Source: Hymenolepis diminuta | Taxonomy: Eukaryota > Platyhelminthes > Cestoda > Cyclophyllidea > Hymenolepididae | Assembly (NCBI GenBank): GCA_900708905.1 | Contig: CAADRB010000059.1 | Coordinates: 118,371 to 182,370, forward strand | Length of the DNA stretch: 64,000 nt | Direction: 5' to 3' | Shown here: positions 11,843 through 24,172 of the stretch, one piece after another | Numbering within the stretch: the first letter of the stretch is position 1 | Layout of the letters: the number at the start of each line of letters is the position of its first letter | Translations under genes and position numbers: made by a program | Notes under the pieces: model-generated | Databases searched by the model: none | What the model was told of the DNA's origin: nothing | The model's input: the letters and a program-made list of their open reading frames with translations, nothing else

Positions 11843-14503
11843 CTGGATTAAAGAAATTATCGTGAAAATCAAGAAATTGCCAGTTCCTCCTGCCTGTTAT
11901 TGGCTATAAAAAGGTTACAAAGCATTGAGTTTGTATGACCATTTAATCAATTAAAATAACTGTTCAGTAATCTTTGAATATTGGGGATATGATCACTTCC
12001 AGGAATCTTGAGATCAAATCACGAAATTTGAACTGCGTACAGTGTTTTTATAAAAGTGGGTAAGAATACACTTTTGATGACCCAGATTGAAAGCGGTCTC
12101 TTTAATCGCCCCCAAGTTATTAAATCTGAACTCATTGTCTGATCTCAATATGGTCCGGCTGTCTGTTCCTGGTGTTATTGTAAACAGTCACCATCTTGTA
12201 TCACATTTAATAGACGTATTCAATTACTCTCTCTTTTCTCTTCACATCAGCAGCCTGGAATGAGGATTTAGCTTTATTATTGACAGTTTCTTGGTGTGGA
12301 AATGTCAGATAATTCTAGTCGTGTGACACAACCGAGTCTGGAATTTAAATTGATCAGGACTCCTATTCGATCTCTAGCACTACCTCGTCCTCTTTCGCAG
12401 TATTAATTGATTGTCCTTGATTGAAATTTTGCGAAAGTGGTATTAATAATAACTACCATTCCCAAACTGCATGTTTTTAAAACATTTACTTTAATCCATC
12501 AGTAATACTTAAAAAAACTCTTTGAATTTTAATTGTTAATTAAATAACCGAAAATAACTAAAGCGTACGAAGTACTGTTTTTTCCATGGACACCGTGGTG
12601 ATCTAATCGAAAATTTGTTTAGAGAATCATCGCATTTGAAATATCGTAATTCTGTTGTATGCTGTTAAATGGATACCTTTAGAGATGCTGCAGTTCACTG
12701 ATTACCTTCGGTACACCACTCGGAGAGTGGACTTAGTCCCCGGAAATTTCGTTAAGTTTTGCTCTCATCCTGCAAGATTAATCTTATTGAAAAAATCTAT
12801 AGCCAACCAGAGTCCACAATATTTCCGAAGGAAACTACTGACAGTGTCGTTCTCCTCTTTGTATGATTCTTTTAGTATTGCATTGTTATTATAACTGACA
12901 GCTCGAAATGTTACTTCAGTCTTCTCAGTTAACATCGATATTTTATTCTGAAAACAACCTGAAGGCATGATTTTCTATTCTAATTTGTATATTTTCAATT
13001 CGTAAGAAGTGCAAGGTCATGAATCGACAAATTTTCGAGTAATAAATCTGCGGAGAAGAGAAAAATTGATGATGAAGCCTGGAAATTGCAAGGGGATTTA
13101 GATAGAAGGATTTTACAGGAACCAGATTCTTGAAAACGGGATGGAGAAGCAGAAGTAGTCAGGGTCAGGGCTGGGTATAAGTGACGGAAGTTAACGCCCT
13201 CTCAAGGCCATTCGCAAGAGAGGTTGAAATAATATCTTTATTGCCATCGCTGCATCTTTTATGATACCATTTCCTGAATCTCCCCTCTGAGGGCTACTTC
13301 ACAACTTGCTCCTCATAAAATGCCTTTGCTAACTTCCGATGTCTCGATATAAAAAAGTTCGGTTCTACAATTGCAATCATTTCTTTACAATTCTTATTTT
13401 CTTTTTAACAATATTGTGCCGAATTTTACTATTTGTTTGTCTATTGCACACATTTGAGTCACCTTAATAACTAATATGATGTTTTGTTGCAAATGGTGAT
13501 TCGCAGGCAGACTAAATGCACACTCAGTTTAATTAGTGCCAGCTTTATAATGAAAGTTCACTCCATGACCGGTGATCGACGTTCATTTTGAATGAAAGTC
13601 AGTCTTCGCAGTGGTTTTGATCTAAAGCGCTTTCAAGCTTTCGGTCCAAGGGTAACACGATGCACCTTCCAATTACCACATCCTACGTAAGACAAAAATG
13701 ATTTATTACGGTTTATTTTCTGTTGAGGATTTCAAAACTTCCCTGTTGGCAAAATTGTACTCTGATTTATTACGGCGCATATGTATAATCTTCATTTAAC
13801 GGGTAGATTTAAGTTCATCATTGACCTCTCTTCTGCTCCAATCAATTAAATGGATGGTATCGAATCAAATCAAAAGTGAAATTTGCCATAATTCAGACAC
13901 TGAAGGATAGTTAGTGTGGGTATGTATAGATGACTGCATTAACTGATCAAATAACATTCCGCCCTACACACCAGTCGAACCATAACTCTGCACTGCTCTG
14001 ATTATCAGATGGTTGATTAATTAATTACTCTTTGGTAAGTTAATCCGGGTTTCTCCATCTCGTCACTGACGCTTGTGCCCTTCCCTCTCAATTCCCGATT
14101 TTTCCTCCTGTTCCTGCCCTTTTCTTCCATTTCTTCCTTCTCCCCGATACACTCGTTGTCTGTCTCAACTTTTGGACTTCTTCGGGAAATTTTCCTTTTT
14201 CTTGTTAGCCACATTCATTTTGTTAGGTAACATCTCATCACTTAATTTGGTGTTCGGGGGCTTAGATTAATTATTCTAAAGGACTTAATCCCAAATTTTA
14301 TATTCTATTTGCTGAAATAGACAATAGATACTAATGCGTGGTAGTTTAACGTAATCGTAATAATTTGACCGCTGTGAGGCCAGACTCTAAGATAGTGGTA
14401 TTTTGAGTCTATCTAGGGTGAACTTCATGGGGGTTTGCCCTTATCTAATAAGTTTCTTGGCTATGAGATGAACCAAAAGTCAACTGTTTAGCCCAATTTT
14501 GAT
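11843..14503. other. Gene-poor stretch upstream of the Ser/Tyr-rich exons
   Basis: AT-rich sequence in which no exon could be supported. A pyrimidine-rich plus strand at 14040-14215 gives a purine-rich, Lys/Glu/Arg-rich open frame on the minus strand starting at ATG 14214. A possible phase-0 donor (AGA|GTAATT) there could join exon 11842, but the composition makes a chance open frame likely. The 5' exons of the 8560-11842 gene should be in here. Confidence 0.3.
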
Positions 14504-16767
14504 TCACAGTTTAGATGGACCTACATTATTGGGATTCTCCTTCTGTTTTGCAAACCTCAAAGCAGCCTCAGCGACGGCTCGCGTTGGGAGAATGTTCGCC
14601 TCAAGGGCTTCCTGTAATGCGGAAGCTGAACACCGACGGAGATCCAATACACTCAAAATTTCTTCCCTCAATCCATCCGTCAGTGTTTCCTTATCTGGAA
14701 TGCAATAGAAAGTGTTTTGATGAAAAGAAGGAAATAACTATTGAAATTTACATATTTAAAAGCGTCAGAATATTTATTACGACTTGAGTATAACAATGAA
14801 TTTATTTTGAAATAAATCCAAGGCAACATTTTAATCTTACTAGTTTTGATGAGTTTGACAATGCCCTTGATAAGACCATCGTGATTCTCCCTTCTGTCCA
14901 GTGGCATAGCAGTCTTAAGAAGACTGATGTATTCCTCGATGTTCATGTTTTGACTTTCAATTGCTGCGTTAAAGTAGAGATCCAGATTCTCAGCAATTGA
15001 TCCTGTTTCAATTCCACCAGAAGAAGCTGTTTGTTTTCCGTGGTCGTCATCAGAAGTGCCTGAAGTAAGGAGAGAACCGTCATTGGTCGAGGGCAGGCCG
15101 CGCTTGTTTATCGTGGAGAGAATGTCCTTGATAGTTTGTGGAGGAATGACTCGCAGCTCCTGGACGCTAAAACGTGCCAGCATCTTGCCAGTGATTTCAA
15201 GAATCAGGGGACGGCTAATCGAACTCTCTCGTCGAAGATCTGTTGCTAAAAGAGCCTACAGAGCAATACAAAAACAAAAATATATATTAGTGATTACTTA
15301 GAGAGAATCTTTATAAAAACGTACACAACACTAAGACACAAACATGTGGATAGTCCATTACGGCAATATCTAGGCAATTTCGAATGCTAGTGATTATTAA
15401 AAATACAAATTTATATTCATACATTTTGGGCTTCTCCATTTGTTAAGTCAAAGTAGTTAACGTTAACTACTCATAAAAATAACATTTCAAATTTCACTAT
15501 TTCTGTTCCAAACCGGAAAATTTGACGTCCTGAGGCAGTCTATATTTATTTCCGTTAAGTCTAAGACGGATTTGTCTTTATCAAAACAGGTATTTCCGTT
15601 CCATGTTTATTTTAAGACTAGGTCGGAAAGAAAAATAAATTTTTTTTCATTTACTTTAAATTATAAATAAATTGATTTCAAAACTCGTATAGTAGCATAA
15701 AACAAATAAATCAGGGCACCAAAAATTAATAAATTTAGCTAAAAAATTAAAATCCTTTTCATATGTACCAGATCGATGCAATTACATAATATATAAAATG
15801 TGGAAAAAATGAAACTGAATAACTGGAGTAAGTTTGTTACCTGTTTACACCAATCCACATTGATTCTGGAAGCTAGAGGAACATCTCTTGGAAGAAAAGA
15901 GAGAATATTATCAAGCATTTCGTCCAGAGAAACGGATTCAAAATCGATCCCCGCCATTTCTTCAGCCAGAAGGTCTTTATCAAAGCCACTCAGCCTTTCA
16001 AAAGGAACGCATGTAGTAGCAGTGGCCTTTTTTAGAAAATTCGCCATCACTCTATCATCTTTATTATCCTGAACTGCATTATCTTCCTCAAAATTTCGTT
16101 CCTGAGCGCCAGTGGTTTCTAAAATGATGTTATTCAGTGCAAATCTTAGAGCAAAAAATTTCGACGTTAGTTCGGCAATTGCATAATACGTAGATTTCAT
16201 TGTTGATATTTCTTGGATAATTCGAAAAACAACGTTTTCTGGCAAGAAGGCAAGAAATTCAGTTAAAACAGGATCAACTGTCAAGCGTTCATCACTGTGT
16301 TGAGATCGACGAACCCACATACTGAGGATGGAGTCAAATAATCGTATAAAGGCTTCAGAGTATTCGTAGTTCTTTAGCCCAGCAGCATAAGCAATAGCAA
16401 CGATTGCTGGTCCATATTTATGAGACATTCGCATATCTGAGATAATAATATTGACGTATTCATCAGTAATATCAACAAGATTTCGTTTTCCGAACATGTC
16501 TAGCGTACGGCCGGCATTATTGAGATAGGCAACATTTCGGGGATTAATTTCTACTTCTTTCCCGTAGCAAAATGCAATGACATCTGTTAAAACATCAGAA
16601 CCACCATCGATAAATGGCATTTGTAGATCAGAAGAAGAACCGAATTTGTCCTTGACATAGCCCATCTTGAGAAGAAGAGGGAATTTGTGAAGATGATAAA
16701 TTTCGTTTTCGAAAAATACATTGACGTCGGAAAATTCGCCAGTCTCTAAAAGTCTTATTGGATTCAT
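14504..16767 (-). CDS. BTB domain protein with a plant NPH3-like C-terminal domain (complete)
   Basis: Minus-strand exons are 16767-15841, 15255-14841 and 14694-14504. Joins are GT-AG in phases 0 and 1, giving 510 residues and a TGA stop. Residues 10-95 form a BTB/POZ fold: FSDVNVFFENEIYHLHKFPL, then FCYGKEVEINPRN and YLNNAGRTLDM. These match the BTB of plant NPH3/RPT2-type proteins (HLHKFPLL, FCYG, NI..L..AAE.L.M). Residues 310-510 follow the NPH3 domain order: ENLDLYFNAAI, a run ending RRENHDGLIKGI (434-441; plants have HDGLYRAI), and a last helical block EEILSVLDLRRCSASALQEA then LPTRAVAEAALRFA (plants: LCRLMDCQKLS...A.QNERLPL). Plant members are cullin-3 ubiquitin ligase adaptors, and a similar role is inferred here. 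The tyrosine after HDGL is replaced by Ile. The ATG directly follows an AG (ttcctaag), suggesting an upstream non-coding exon or a spliced leader. Confidence 0.9.
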
Positions 16768-17265
16768 CTTAGGAAGGATATGCTGGGTTAAACGAAAAAG
16801 TAAAGCTAAAAATCTTTCGTGAAGAAAAGGAGCGTTTGAATACTATATACTCATAAAAAGCTATTTTAAAAATGAGCTTCTTCTTTTTAGCGTCAAGGTC
16901 GCCATTTTACAATAGTCCAAGCATACATTCATTACTTTTCTTGTCATATATATTCGGTAGTTCAATTAATGATGTGAACTAAACTTTCAAAATAAAATTT
17001 CTTTGTTTTATTTGAGCATCTGAATGTGAAAGGTCAATGAATTGTTGACTTTTGCAAAATTATAACATTTTTATCATTTTAATTTTAAATTATTTTCATT
17101 TTAAATATTTGAAATATGGAACACTTTTTAGCATCGTTTAATATTTTTTCTTAAACATCGACTTATTTGCTTGTTCACAAGGCGTAATTTACAAGGTTCC
17201 GCTTTTAAGCAGTGCTCTATACGTACTTTTGCTTAACTCTTGATTGTATTTGTATTCTAGTTGCA
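16768..17265. promoter_or_regulatory. Head-to-head intergenic region of BTB-NPH3 and NMT genes
   Basis: About 500 bases separate the start codons of two divergent genes, so both promoters must be here if neither has a distant 5' exon. On both sides an AG acceptor-like site sits close to the ATG: ttcctaag|ATG for the BTB gene and tgtattctag|ttgcaATG for NMT. Transcription may therefore start further out, or the ends may be made by trans-splicing. The sequence is very AT-rich, and I see no convincing TATA box or CpG cluster. Confidence 0.4.
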
Positions 17266-20200
17266 ATGCCAAACAAGAGAAGGAATCAGGTTTGTTTTGT
17301 ACTATTTAAATAATAATCACTTTTATTCTGATGAATGTGCTGGTTATTTCTAAATTTTAATCTCAAAATATGTCATAGGTGAAATCGGATACTAAAAACT
17401 CTAGCAATAACGAGGTGCCTGAGAAAAATTCAGATGCTTCTAGTTATCCTTCTGCACCTCATGAAGCTGTCGAAAAGTCCAGCGAAGCTGAATTGATCAA
17501 ACAACTGACCAGTGTCATGCTCACAGCTCCCCGCGAAATTTCCGGCATGTCTGTATCCAAACCCGCAAAAAAATCAAAAGAAGACTATAAGTTTTGGAAA
17601 ACTCAGCCTGTTCCTGATCTAGGTAATGGTCTATAATTTCTGTGATCACGGCTTCTTTATCTTTAGGCGAAAAGATATCCGAAAACGAGCCAATTGAGCC
17701 TGATCAACCTATTTCTGAGATCCGAAAGGAATGTTATCCTCTCCCGGCTGGTTTTGAATGGTGCAATTTGGACCTAAACAACCCCAAGGAGGTAAAATAT
17801 CAATCTTGTTTACTTCTAATCAAGATATGCAAAGTCATAATCGATTTAATTGTTTTTTTATTTCTGCTTAGCTTGATGAACTTTATGTCCTGTTGAATGA
17901 AAACTACGTTGAGGACGATGAGCACATATTCCGGTTTTCTTATTCTCGCGAATTTCTAAAATGGTAAGGAATATTTCAACTCCACGTCATTCTCGATGTT
18001 TTTGAAAACTTTGTTATCTATCCCTTTTTTGGACCCTTTTAGGACTATGCAACCACCAGGTTGGCGACCGGAGTGGCATGTTGGTGTTCGAGTTTCCAAA
18101 AATAAGAAACTCGTTGGCTCCATTGCTGGTATGCCTTGTGATGTTCGTGTCTATGACAAGTAAGCGCACTTTCTCACTTGATAATTTAAATAATTAGAAA
18201 TTAATAGCAATCGAAGTATTATTTCATGTTAGTTTTGGTAAGTGCTATGCTGGGGATTGTGCCGGTGGCGATTTTGGGAGTGAACCTGATTGCCATTTCT
18301 TTTTAATTACTTTCCTCTAGGACGAGAAAGATGGTTGAAATCAATTTCCTGTGCGTCCACAAGAGGCTGCGTGACAAACGAATGGCTCCTGTGTTGATTA
18401 AAGAGATTACTCGACGCGTCAATCTCCACGAAATCTACCAGGCTGTCTACACAAGTGGCGTTGTCCTTCCTCGACCGGTTGGTACATGCAGGTTCGCTCC
18501 TCAATCAGTTTATCAGGTTTTACATTGCGCAAATTTTCCCTTCATGGCTTTCATTTGAGGTTTTTAAGATGTGTATCTTAACAAGTTAATTGAGGCAGAA
18601 AACTTCGTGGGTACACGAAAAAGGAAACTGTTGGAATACTTCTGGTTGACTTAGAAACACTTATCTGATATCATGCCCTCTTACGTACTCTGAGCAGTAA
18701 GTCGGTACTTATTAAAAGGGGGCTTGTTACTTCAAGGTATATGTTGACCCAATGTCAAACTTATGAGAAATGTTTTTCCCCGTGCTATTACTGATGAACG
18801 TAGTGGATCAAGAATAGGGCATTCTGTATTGCTTACTACGTGAAATATTACTTCTTTCAGTCTTGGAAATTATCTGTGCAAACTGTGGATACGAAATGAA
18901 TAACAGACTCTGTAAATGAACGGTGTTGAATTTAATTCTCTACTACTTTCAAGGTACTGGCACCGTCCACTGAACCCACGGAAACTCGTAGACGTGAGCT
19001 TCTCACATCTTTCGCGTACAATGACTTTAGGACGGGCGATCAAGTTATATCGTCTACCGGAGGAGAACTCCTTGCCCGGCTTCCGTGTTTTGGAGGACCG
19101 CGATCTGTCTGCCTGCAGGAAACTTCTCTCCGAATATCTCGAAAAGCAAGCCAAACTCTATCCCATTTTCTCTGAAGAGGAATTTGCTCATTGGTTAGTT
19201 CTTGTCGGTTTCAGCTTTGAAGTAACTGAATGTGTTGCATTGACTTTTACATATTCGCCTTCAAGAGTTTCACCTACATTCATTTTGATTCGCTTTGAGT
19301 TTTATTTTTATGTTTAGCTGTTTTAATGTAAACTGCAATTCTTCTGCTTTTAAGATTTGTAAATTGCAATTGAAAATTGTATATTCTTGTGGTTCACTAT
19401 CATTATTTGTGTTCCTTAGTCCTGTCGTAGGTTAAGGATTTTCCTTCGATCGTTAATTTTCATTTGATTTCAGACTTTATTTATTTATCTATTCAGAAAT
19501 ATGAGGCTCTTTACTTATTATAATTCCAAAATTCAAAATTGGTATTTACGAATTAAGACGTATTCACTTTATTTTTAGAAGAATCAAGACATCATTCAAC
19601 CTATGTGAATGTTTGCTCTAACCGCTAAATAAGTTTCAGTCATATCGTATCGATTAAAGTTTGTATATAGTCCCGAAATTATAAGTACTCGTTACTAGGT
19701 AGATGGAAAGTAGTTTTGATCTACTCTTAAATTTACCTCTGCTTCAAAACTGCTTGTCGAGATACTTGTATCAGTTTAAGTAGTATATGGCGGTGTATGT
19801 GCGCAGATGTATTATAGTACATCAGTTTCTTCAGTTATATAACAATGCTCAGGAATGTAGATGATATCTCAATTCAATTAAAGGGATTATTCAAAGTTTT
19901 CTTGCTGAATATTAAAATACCGTTTGTTCATTCAACTTGTGTGGTTGAGTATTCTGGCCATTAAATTAGTTGCGGTAATGTTCTAATAATGCATGTTTAT
20001 CTATAGTATCCCAAAATTGTTAGTATTGATGGTTAATTAGATGAAAAGTAGCTCCTAGCTTTACTTTTGGTTTTAAACTCTGTGTTATGGCATTTGTATC
20101 CCCCTCCCTCCTACTTACACCCTCTTAAGTATATATCTATTTAGGTTCCTGCCACGAGAGGGCGTGGTGCACAGCTATGTGGTGGAGGCCGTGGACACTG

Positions 20201-23200
20201 GTAAAATCACCGACATGGTGTCCTTCTACTCGCTGCCTAGTTCGGTGATGCAGCATCCACGTCACAATCTGCTCTGCGCAGCCTACTCCTTCTACCACGT
20301 AGCCACCGTCACTCCCTGGAATACCCTCATAAAGGAGGCACTCATTGTTGCCAAACAGGTGCGTATCTCTCACCTCCCCCCCCCCTCCCTCCATCTAGTA
20401 TATCTTTATCCTCGCATTGATATCTGATGTGTAAGTGGCCTAAGTAGAATGAGCTTTTATTAGAACAAAAGCTATTCAACGTAGTAGAATACATTGGAAA
20501 GAGAAGAGAGCACAAGTATTCAAAAAGGTCCACTTAACGTTGGCCACTTTTGTGGGCTATTCGATATCATCCTCACAACTTCGGACGCTTGTTGACTTTT
20601 CTTCCGTGCTGGATATACAGGGTGCGTAAGGTATCTTTGGACACCTTACACACATTTAGAAAAACAGAAAATGAAACTGTTAATGGTTGAAACTTAGAAT
20701 TTCTTAACAAAACAAACAAATGCAATATTAACCTAGGTTTTATTCTATATATCTTTTTTCATCTTCTGCCACCGACTCAATTCGAGTCCGGAAACGACTG
20801 ACTGCAAGCTTTGATAAGGTAGTATTTACTGCTATCCTACATTGCTCCAGCTATTGCTTCCATCAGAGAGAAGGATTTAGTGATATGGGGATGCTTATTA
20901 ATTCCCTTTTCAACCATGCCCTACACCTAATAATCGAAGGGGTTAGGATCTGGTGAGTAAGAAGGCCGAGAAAAGTTTGATGACGATGATAAATATTCTC
21001 GGCCATCCAATCCTGGATTTTGAGAGCTTTGCGGGATGGAGCCGAATTTTGTTGAATGACATGGGGTCTTCCATTGGCTACGCGTTTGCATTTGCATTAG
21101 CTCTAAGACTTTGTGGGAAAAATTAAGGAGTCATGATGTACCCTTCATTGTCCTCAACACCGGAAATCATCACTGTTGCTGGAAACTTTGTGCACATGCA
21201 TAACAGTTGCAATTTCAGTGGGGCCTGCACGTAGCCATTGATCATTTCTTGGATCGACTTTTTGGTCCTGGTGGAAGATTTTTTGGTTGGGGAAAAACCA
21301 GAGACACCTCTCTTCTGGGGGCTTCAATTTGCTTAAGAGTCGTTTTGTACTCATTGAAGGACTCTCCTGACTTGTCGACATAAACTGACCTCGCCTATGA
21401 ACGTGTGAACACATGTATCCGAGGTGTTGATGAAGAACATTCCTTATTGTTCCTTCAGACACTTGAAGATGTTTGGCGAGATGCCGCGCATTGACTCCTT
21501 AGGATTTTCGTTCATCATGCCATATACTCTTCTATCAAACTCAGGTCTTCCGTGTGAGGGAGTCAACAGAGCGTTGGCAATACTGTTTTCTCTTCCTCGT
21601 GGCCAATTCATCTCCATTGTCTTCTTTCAGCAGTTCTTTTCTAACTTAACAGTGGAAAGGTCTGGGGACTTTTAGAGATTTTGCGATTTCTAAATTGCTG
21701 TTTCGCTTTCGCGTACCTTTTCATTTCATTAGTTATAGTGGTATCGGGCATGAGGTCTTCTGATATAAAAAAATGCATTAATTATTATTAACGGGCTGGT
21801 TTAAATTACAAAATTATTAGTGTCCTCAGATACCTTACGCACTCTGTACGATTAAGTAGTTAAATAATGCTGCCATTATGGTTAACTGTTTAAAAATCAA
21901 GTGTAGGCCGCCCTGGTTCATACATGCCACTTATAGAAGTAATGTTTTAACTTGTGAGTTTTGAATAAAAGCCCGAATATTGCTTAGGTGAGGTCGGATT
22001 AGAGACTATTTGGCACATTTTGAAAATAATTGATGGGGAAGAGAGAAATGAGACGTGAAGTTTGGCTCTTGAGTTGTTAATATCCCTATCCAACAGAAGG
22101 GACTAGTAATAGTGGCTTTCTTGTTATGTTTAATACCGCTGAATTTCGTATAGGCGATACTGAGAGATGCTTGTATGTGCTGGGGAAAAGTTGTTGGTAC
22201 AGGACTTAAGCGTTTATTTAGAATAATAAGTAAGATTGTCTGAGATATCGTCATCATAAGTGTCATGAATAAGAAGCAGATGCATTGTTAATTAGGATAC
22301 TCGACACTGCGCTATAGAAATCTGTTACTGGAGTTAAATTCTCGCAAAAGTTTCTAACCTCGCTTTCTAAAATATCATTTACTGTGGAGTTGGAAAAGTG
22401 AAATTTTAGGATTTTGTTTTCATTAAATGTAGTTGAGGGTGAAAAGTTTGGTTAAAAGTGAATTTGAGTACTATTGAATTGTCAATAGAGTTGAGGTAAT
22501 ATTCTGTTGTGGCTTGTATTTTCTTTAATATAATATTTACCTTGTTTATTTGAATTTGTCCTATCTTACTTTATCGGTGAAATAGGCTTCTATCCCTCGA
22601 AATCTTCCATTTTTGAATTCTGTTTATTTGAGGTAAATTTGCTCTCGTGTACCCTTAAATCATTGTGTGATTTAGCACCTAGTGCTCTTGTTTTTCACGC
22701 AAAATCCTCAAAAATTGAAACGTTTCCTTATCTTTTCATCGTGGATTATCCGATTTCTAGGCAAATGCTTTCTCAGATTTGTATTTAATATTTTGAGTGT
22801 ACAACTTTTAGCGAAATCTGATGGTAATTGTGATTTTTCATTTTTTATTTACCCTTGTATTTCAAGAGCTGCGTATTTAAATATCTTATGAAAAATAGTC
22901 TTTTACTGGTCAATAGTGTTTTATCAGTGATCGTCTTAGCCCGAGGTCTTTGGAATTGGGACACTATTTGGCGATTGTTAATGAAAGTCATGTTTCCATC
23001 CAACTTGGTGTATCAGCTGCAGATTAGGGAAACTGTACGACACCTCCACTGCGCACTCCTTCATTCTTTTTAGAAAACGAAGATCGTTTTGTCTTATCTC
23101 TGATCGCGCATTCAATTAGCTTTTAAAAAGAAGGGAGAAAGAATGTGAATACTTAAATTTTACCTATTTTAAAGCGTTAAGCTGCTAAATATCATGCGAA

Positions 23201-24172
23201 ATCTTTTTGCTTTCTCAATCTTCTCAAGTGACAAGACCATCGACCCTTTTTTTGTATAAAACAACAGGAAGATAAGTCATGAAATTTGAATTTTGAAATC
23301 TGAGCCACCCATTTGATGAGTATTGTACAACTCAACTCGATATATCAAATGACATAAGGCGTAGTCTGCATCTTTTCAGTTCCCTCCTATTATCATTTTT
23401 TTCGCAATATCATGGACAATAACGAATACTCTATCATAGGTTAAAGGCAGATCAAATGCTAGGTACAGTAATTGAGTTAATTACCTTGTCCTCGGAGTTT
23501 TATTGAACTTTCCGACTTGAAGCGATATTCTCTAAATCAGCTCATATTCCTGGTATTTTATCATGCAAACTCTTCGGTTAATGCTTGTGGTTCATCCCTC
23601 TCCTCTACACTTAGGTTTCCTCATAAGCATGCACTTCAATTTCGGGCACTTCCTTTCGTATGCCTTTTCTGCTACCGCGCTATCTTTATTGGTATTTGCT
23701 TCAAATATTGATTCTTAACTTTGTTTTTTTTTTAATTAACAATAAGTAGCGTGGCTTTCGAATATTCACACCAAACGCGCATCATATTTAATCTTCTATA
23801 ATCCTCATAGAATACGAGTACAGTTAATCTCTTCCCACTCTTCTCATTGAAGCCATTTTTCTCTAAGACCACTCCATCTCCATCCCTAGTAATTGATTCT
23901 TATGAGAAATTCTAAGGTAATTTTATTTCCTTTGCAGTTGGGCTACGATGTGTTCAACGCGTTGGATCTCTTAGAAAACGCCAAGTTCTTTGAAGATCTA
24001 AAATTCGGTATCGGTGATGGCAATCTACACTATTATCTCTATAACTGGCGCTGTCCAACTTTCGAACCCGAAGAGGTATTGCTTTTCGATTTCTCCCCAT
24101 CTTTTTCTCTGTTGCAGTGGAACTTATATTAACGAATGTCTTTTTCTCCAGGTTGGTATTGTGTTGCAGTGA
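17266..24172 (+). CDS. NMT: Glycylpeptide N-tetradecanoyltransferase (N-myristoyltransferase)
   Basis: This enzyme transfers myristate from myristoyl-CoA to the N-terminal glycine of proteins in the cytosol and at ribosomes. Exons are 17266-17289, 17379-17622, 17667-17791, 17872-17963, 18043-18159, 18321-18491, 18954-19193, 20145-20358, 23938-24075 and 24152-24172. All are GT-AG and in phase, giving 461 residues (human NMT1 has 496). The N-terminus is a short basic, Ser-rich leader. The catalytic core starts at [10 protein letters not shown]. Both family signatures are present: EINFLCVH (207-214) and KFGIGDG (431-437). Other hallmarks are [26 protein letters not shown] and AAYSFYHV. The protein ends VGIVLQ; the C-terminal carboxylate is the catalytic base in this family. 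The final exon holds only 21 nt. Introns run from 44 bp to 3.6 kb, and the largest carries a mariner element. Confidence 0.97.
20376..20385. repeat. Poly-C run near an NMT splice donor
   Basis: Ten consecutive C lie 17 bases after the donor of NMT exon 8, in a C/T-rich stretch. Similar long C or G runs recur at 26401 and 32175. Confidence 0.8.
20618..21846 (-). mobile_element. Mariner-family DNA transposon, degenerate full-length copy
   Basis: Imperfect terminal inverted repeats of about 27 bp bound the element. The left end begins CAGGGTGCGTAAGGTATC and the right end, reversed, begins CAGAGTGCGTAAGGTATC. A TA dinucleotide flanks each side (20616-20617 and 21847-21848), as expected for Tc1/mariner target duplication. 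Total length is about 1.23 kb, normal for mariner. The transposase remnant reads on the minus strand. It lies inside the last large intron of NMT, opposite to that gene's direction. The terminal repeats still agree at about 24 of 27 positions. Confidence 0.9.
20860..21617 (-). pseudogene. Inactivated mariner transposase
   Basis: The reading starts near ATG 21617 and shifts frame near 21450. It then gives [16 protein letters not shown] (helix-turn-helix end), [15 protein letters not shown] (family: FFSDEKIF.QD), [13 protein letters not shown] (family: FQQDSAPSH) and SPDPNPFDY. Two of the three catalytic aspartates look changed to Asn (DEK to NQK, QQD to QQN). There are at least two frame breaks, and a stop follows NPFDY. 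It cannot encode an active enzyme. The family is an animal mariner close to those with the HQDQKV.RRNDRW motif; the exact subfamily is not assigned. Confidence 0.85.

Noticed and set aside
14017..14214. Lys/Glu/Arg-rich minus-strand open frame starting MWLTRKRKISRR, a possible first exon of the Ser/Tyr-rich gene
   Set aside because: The strand is purine-rich, which suppresses stop codons by composition. The donor (GTAATT) is weak and there is no independent support.
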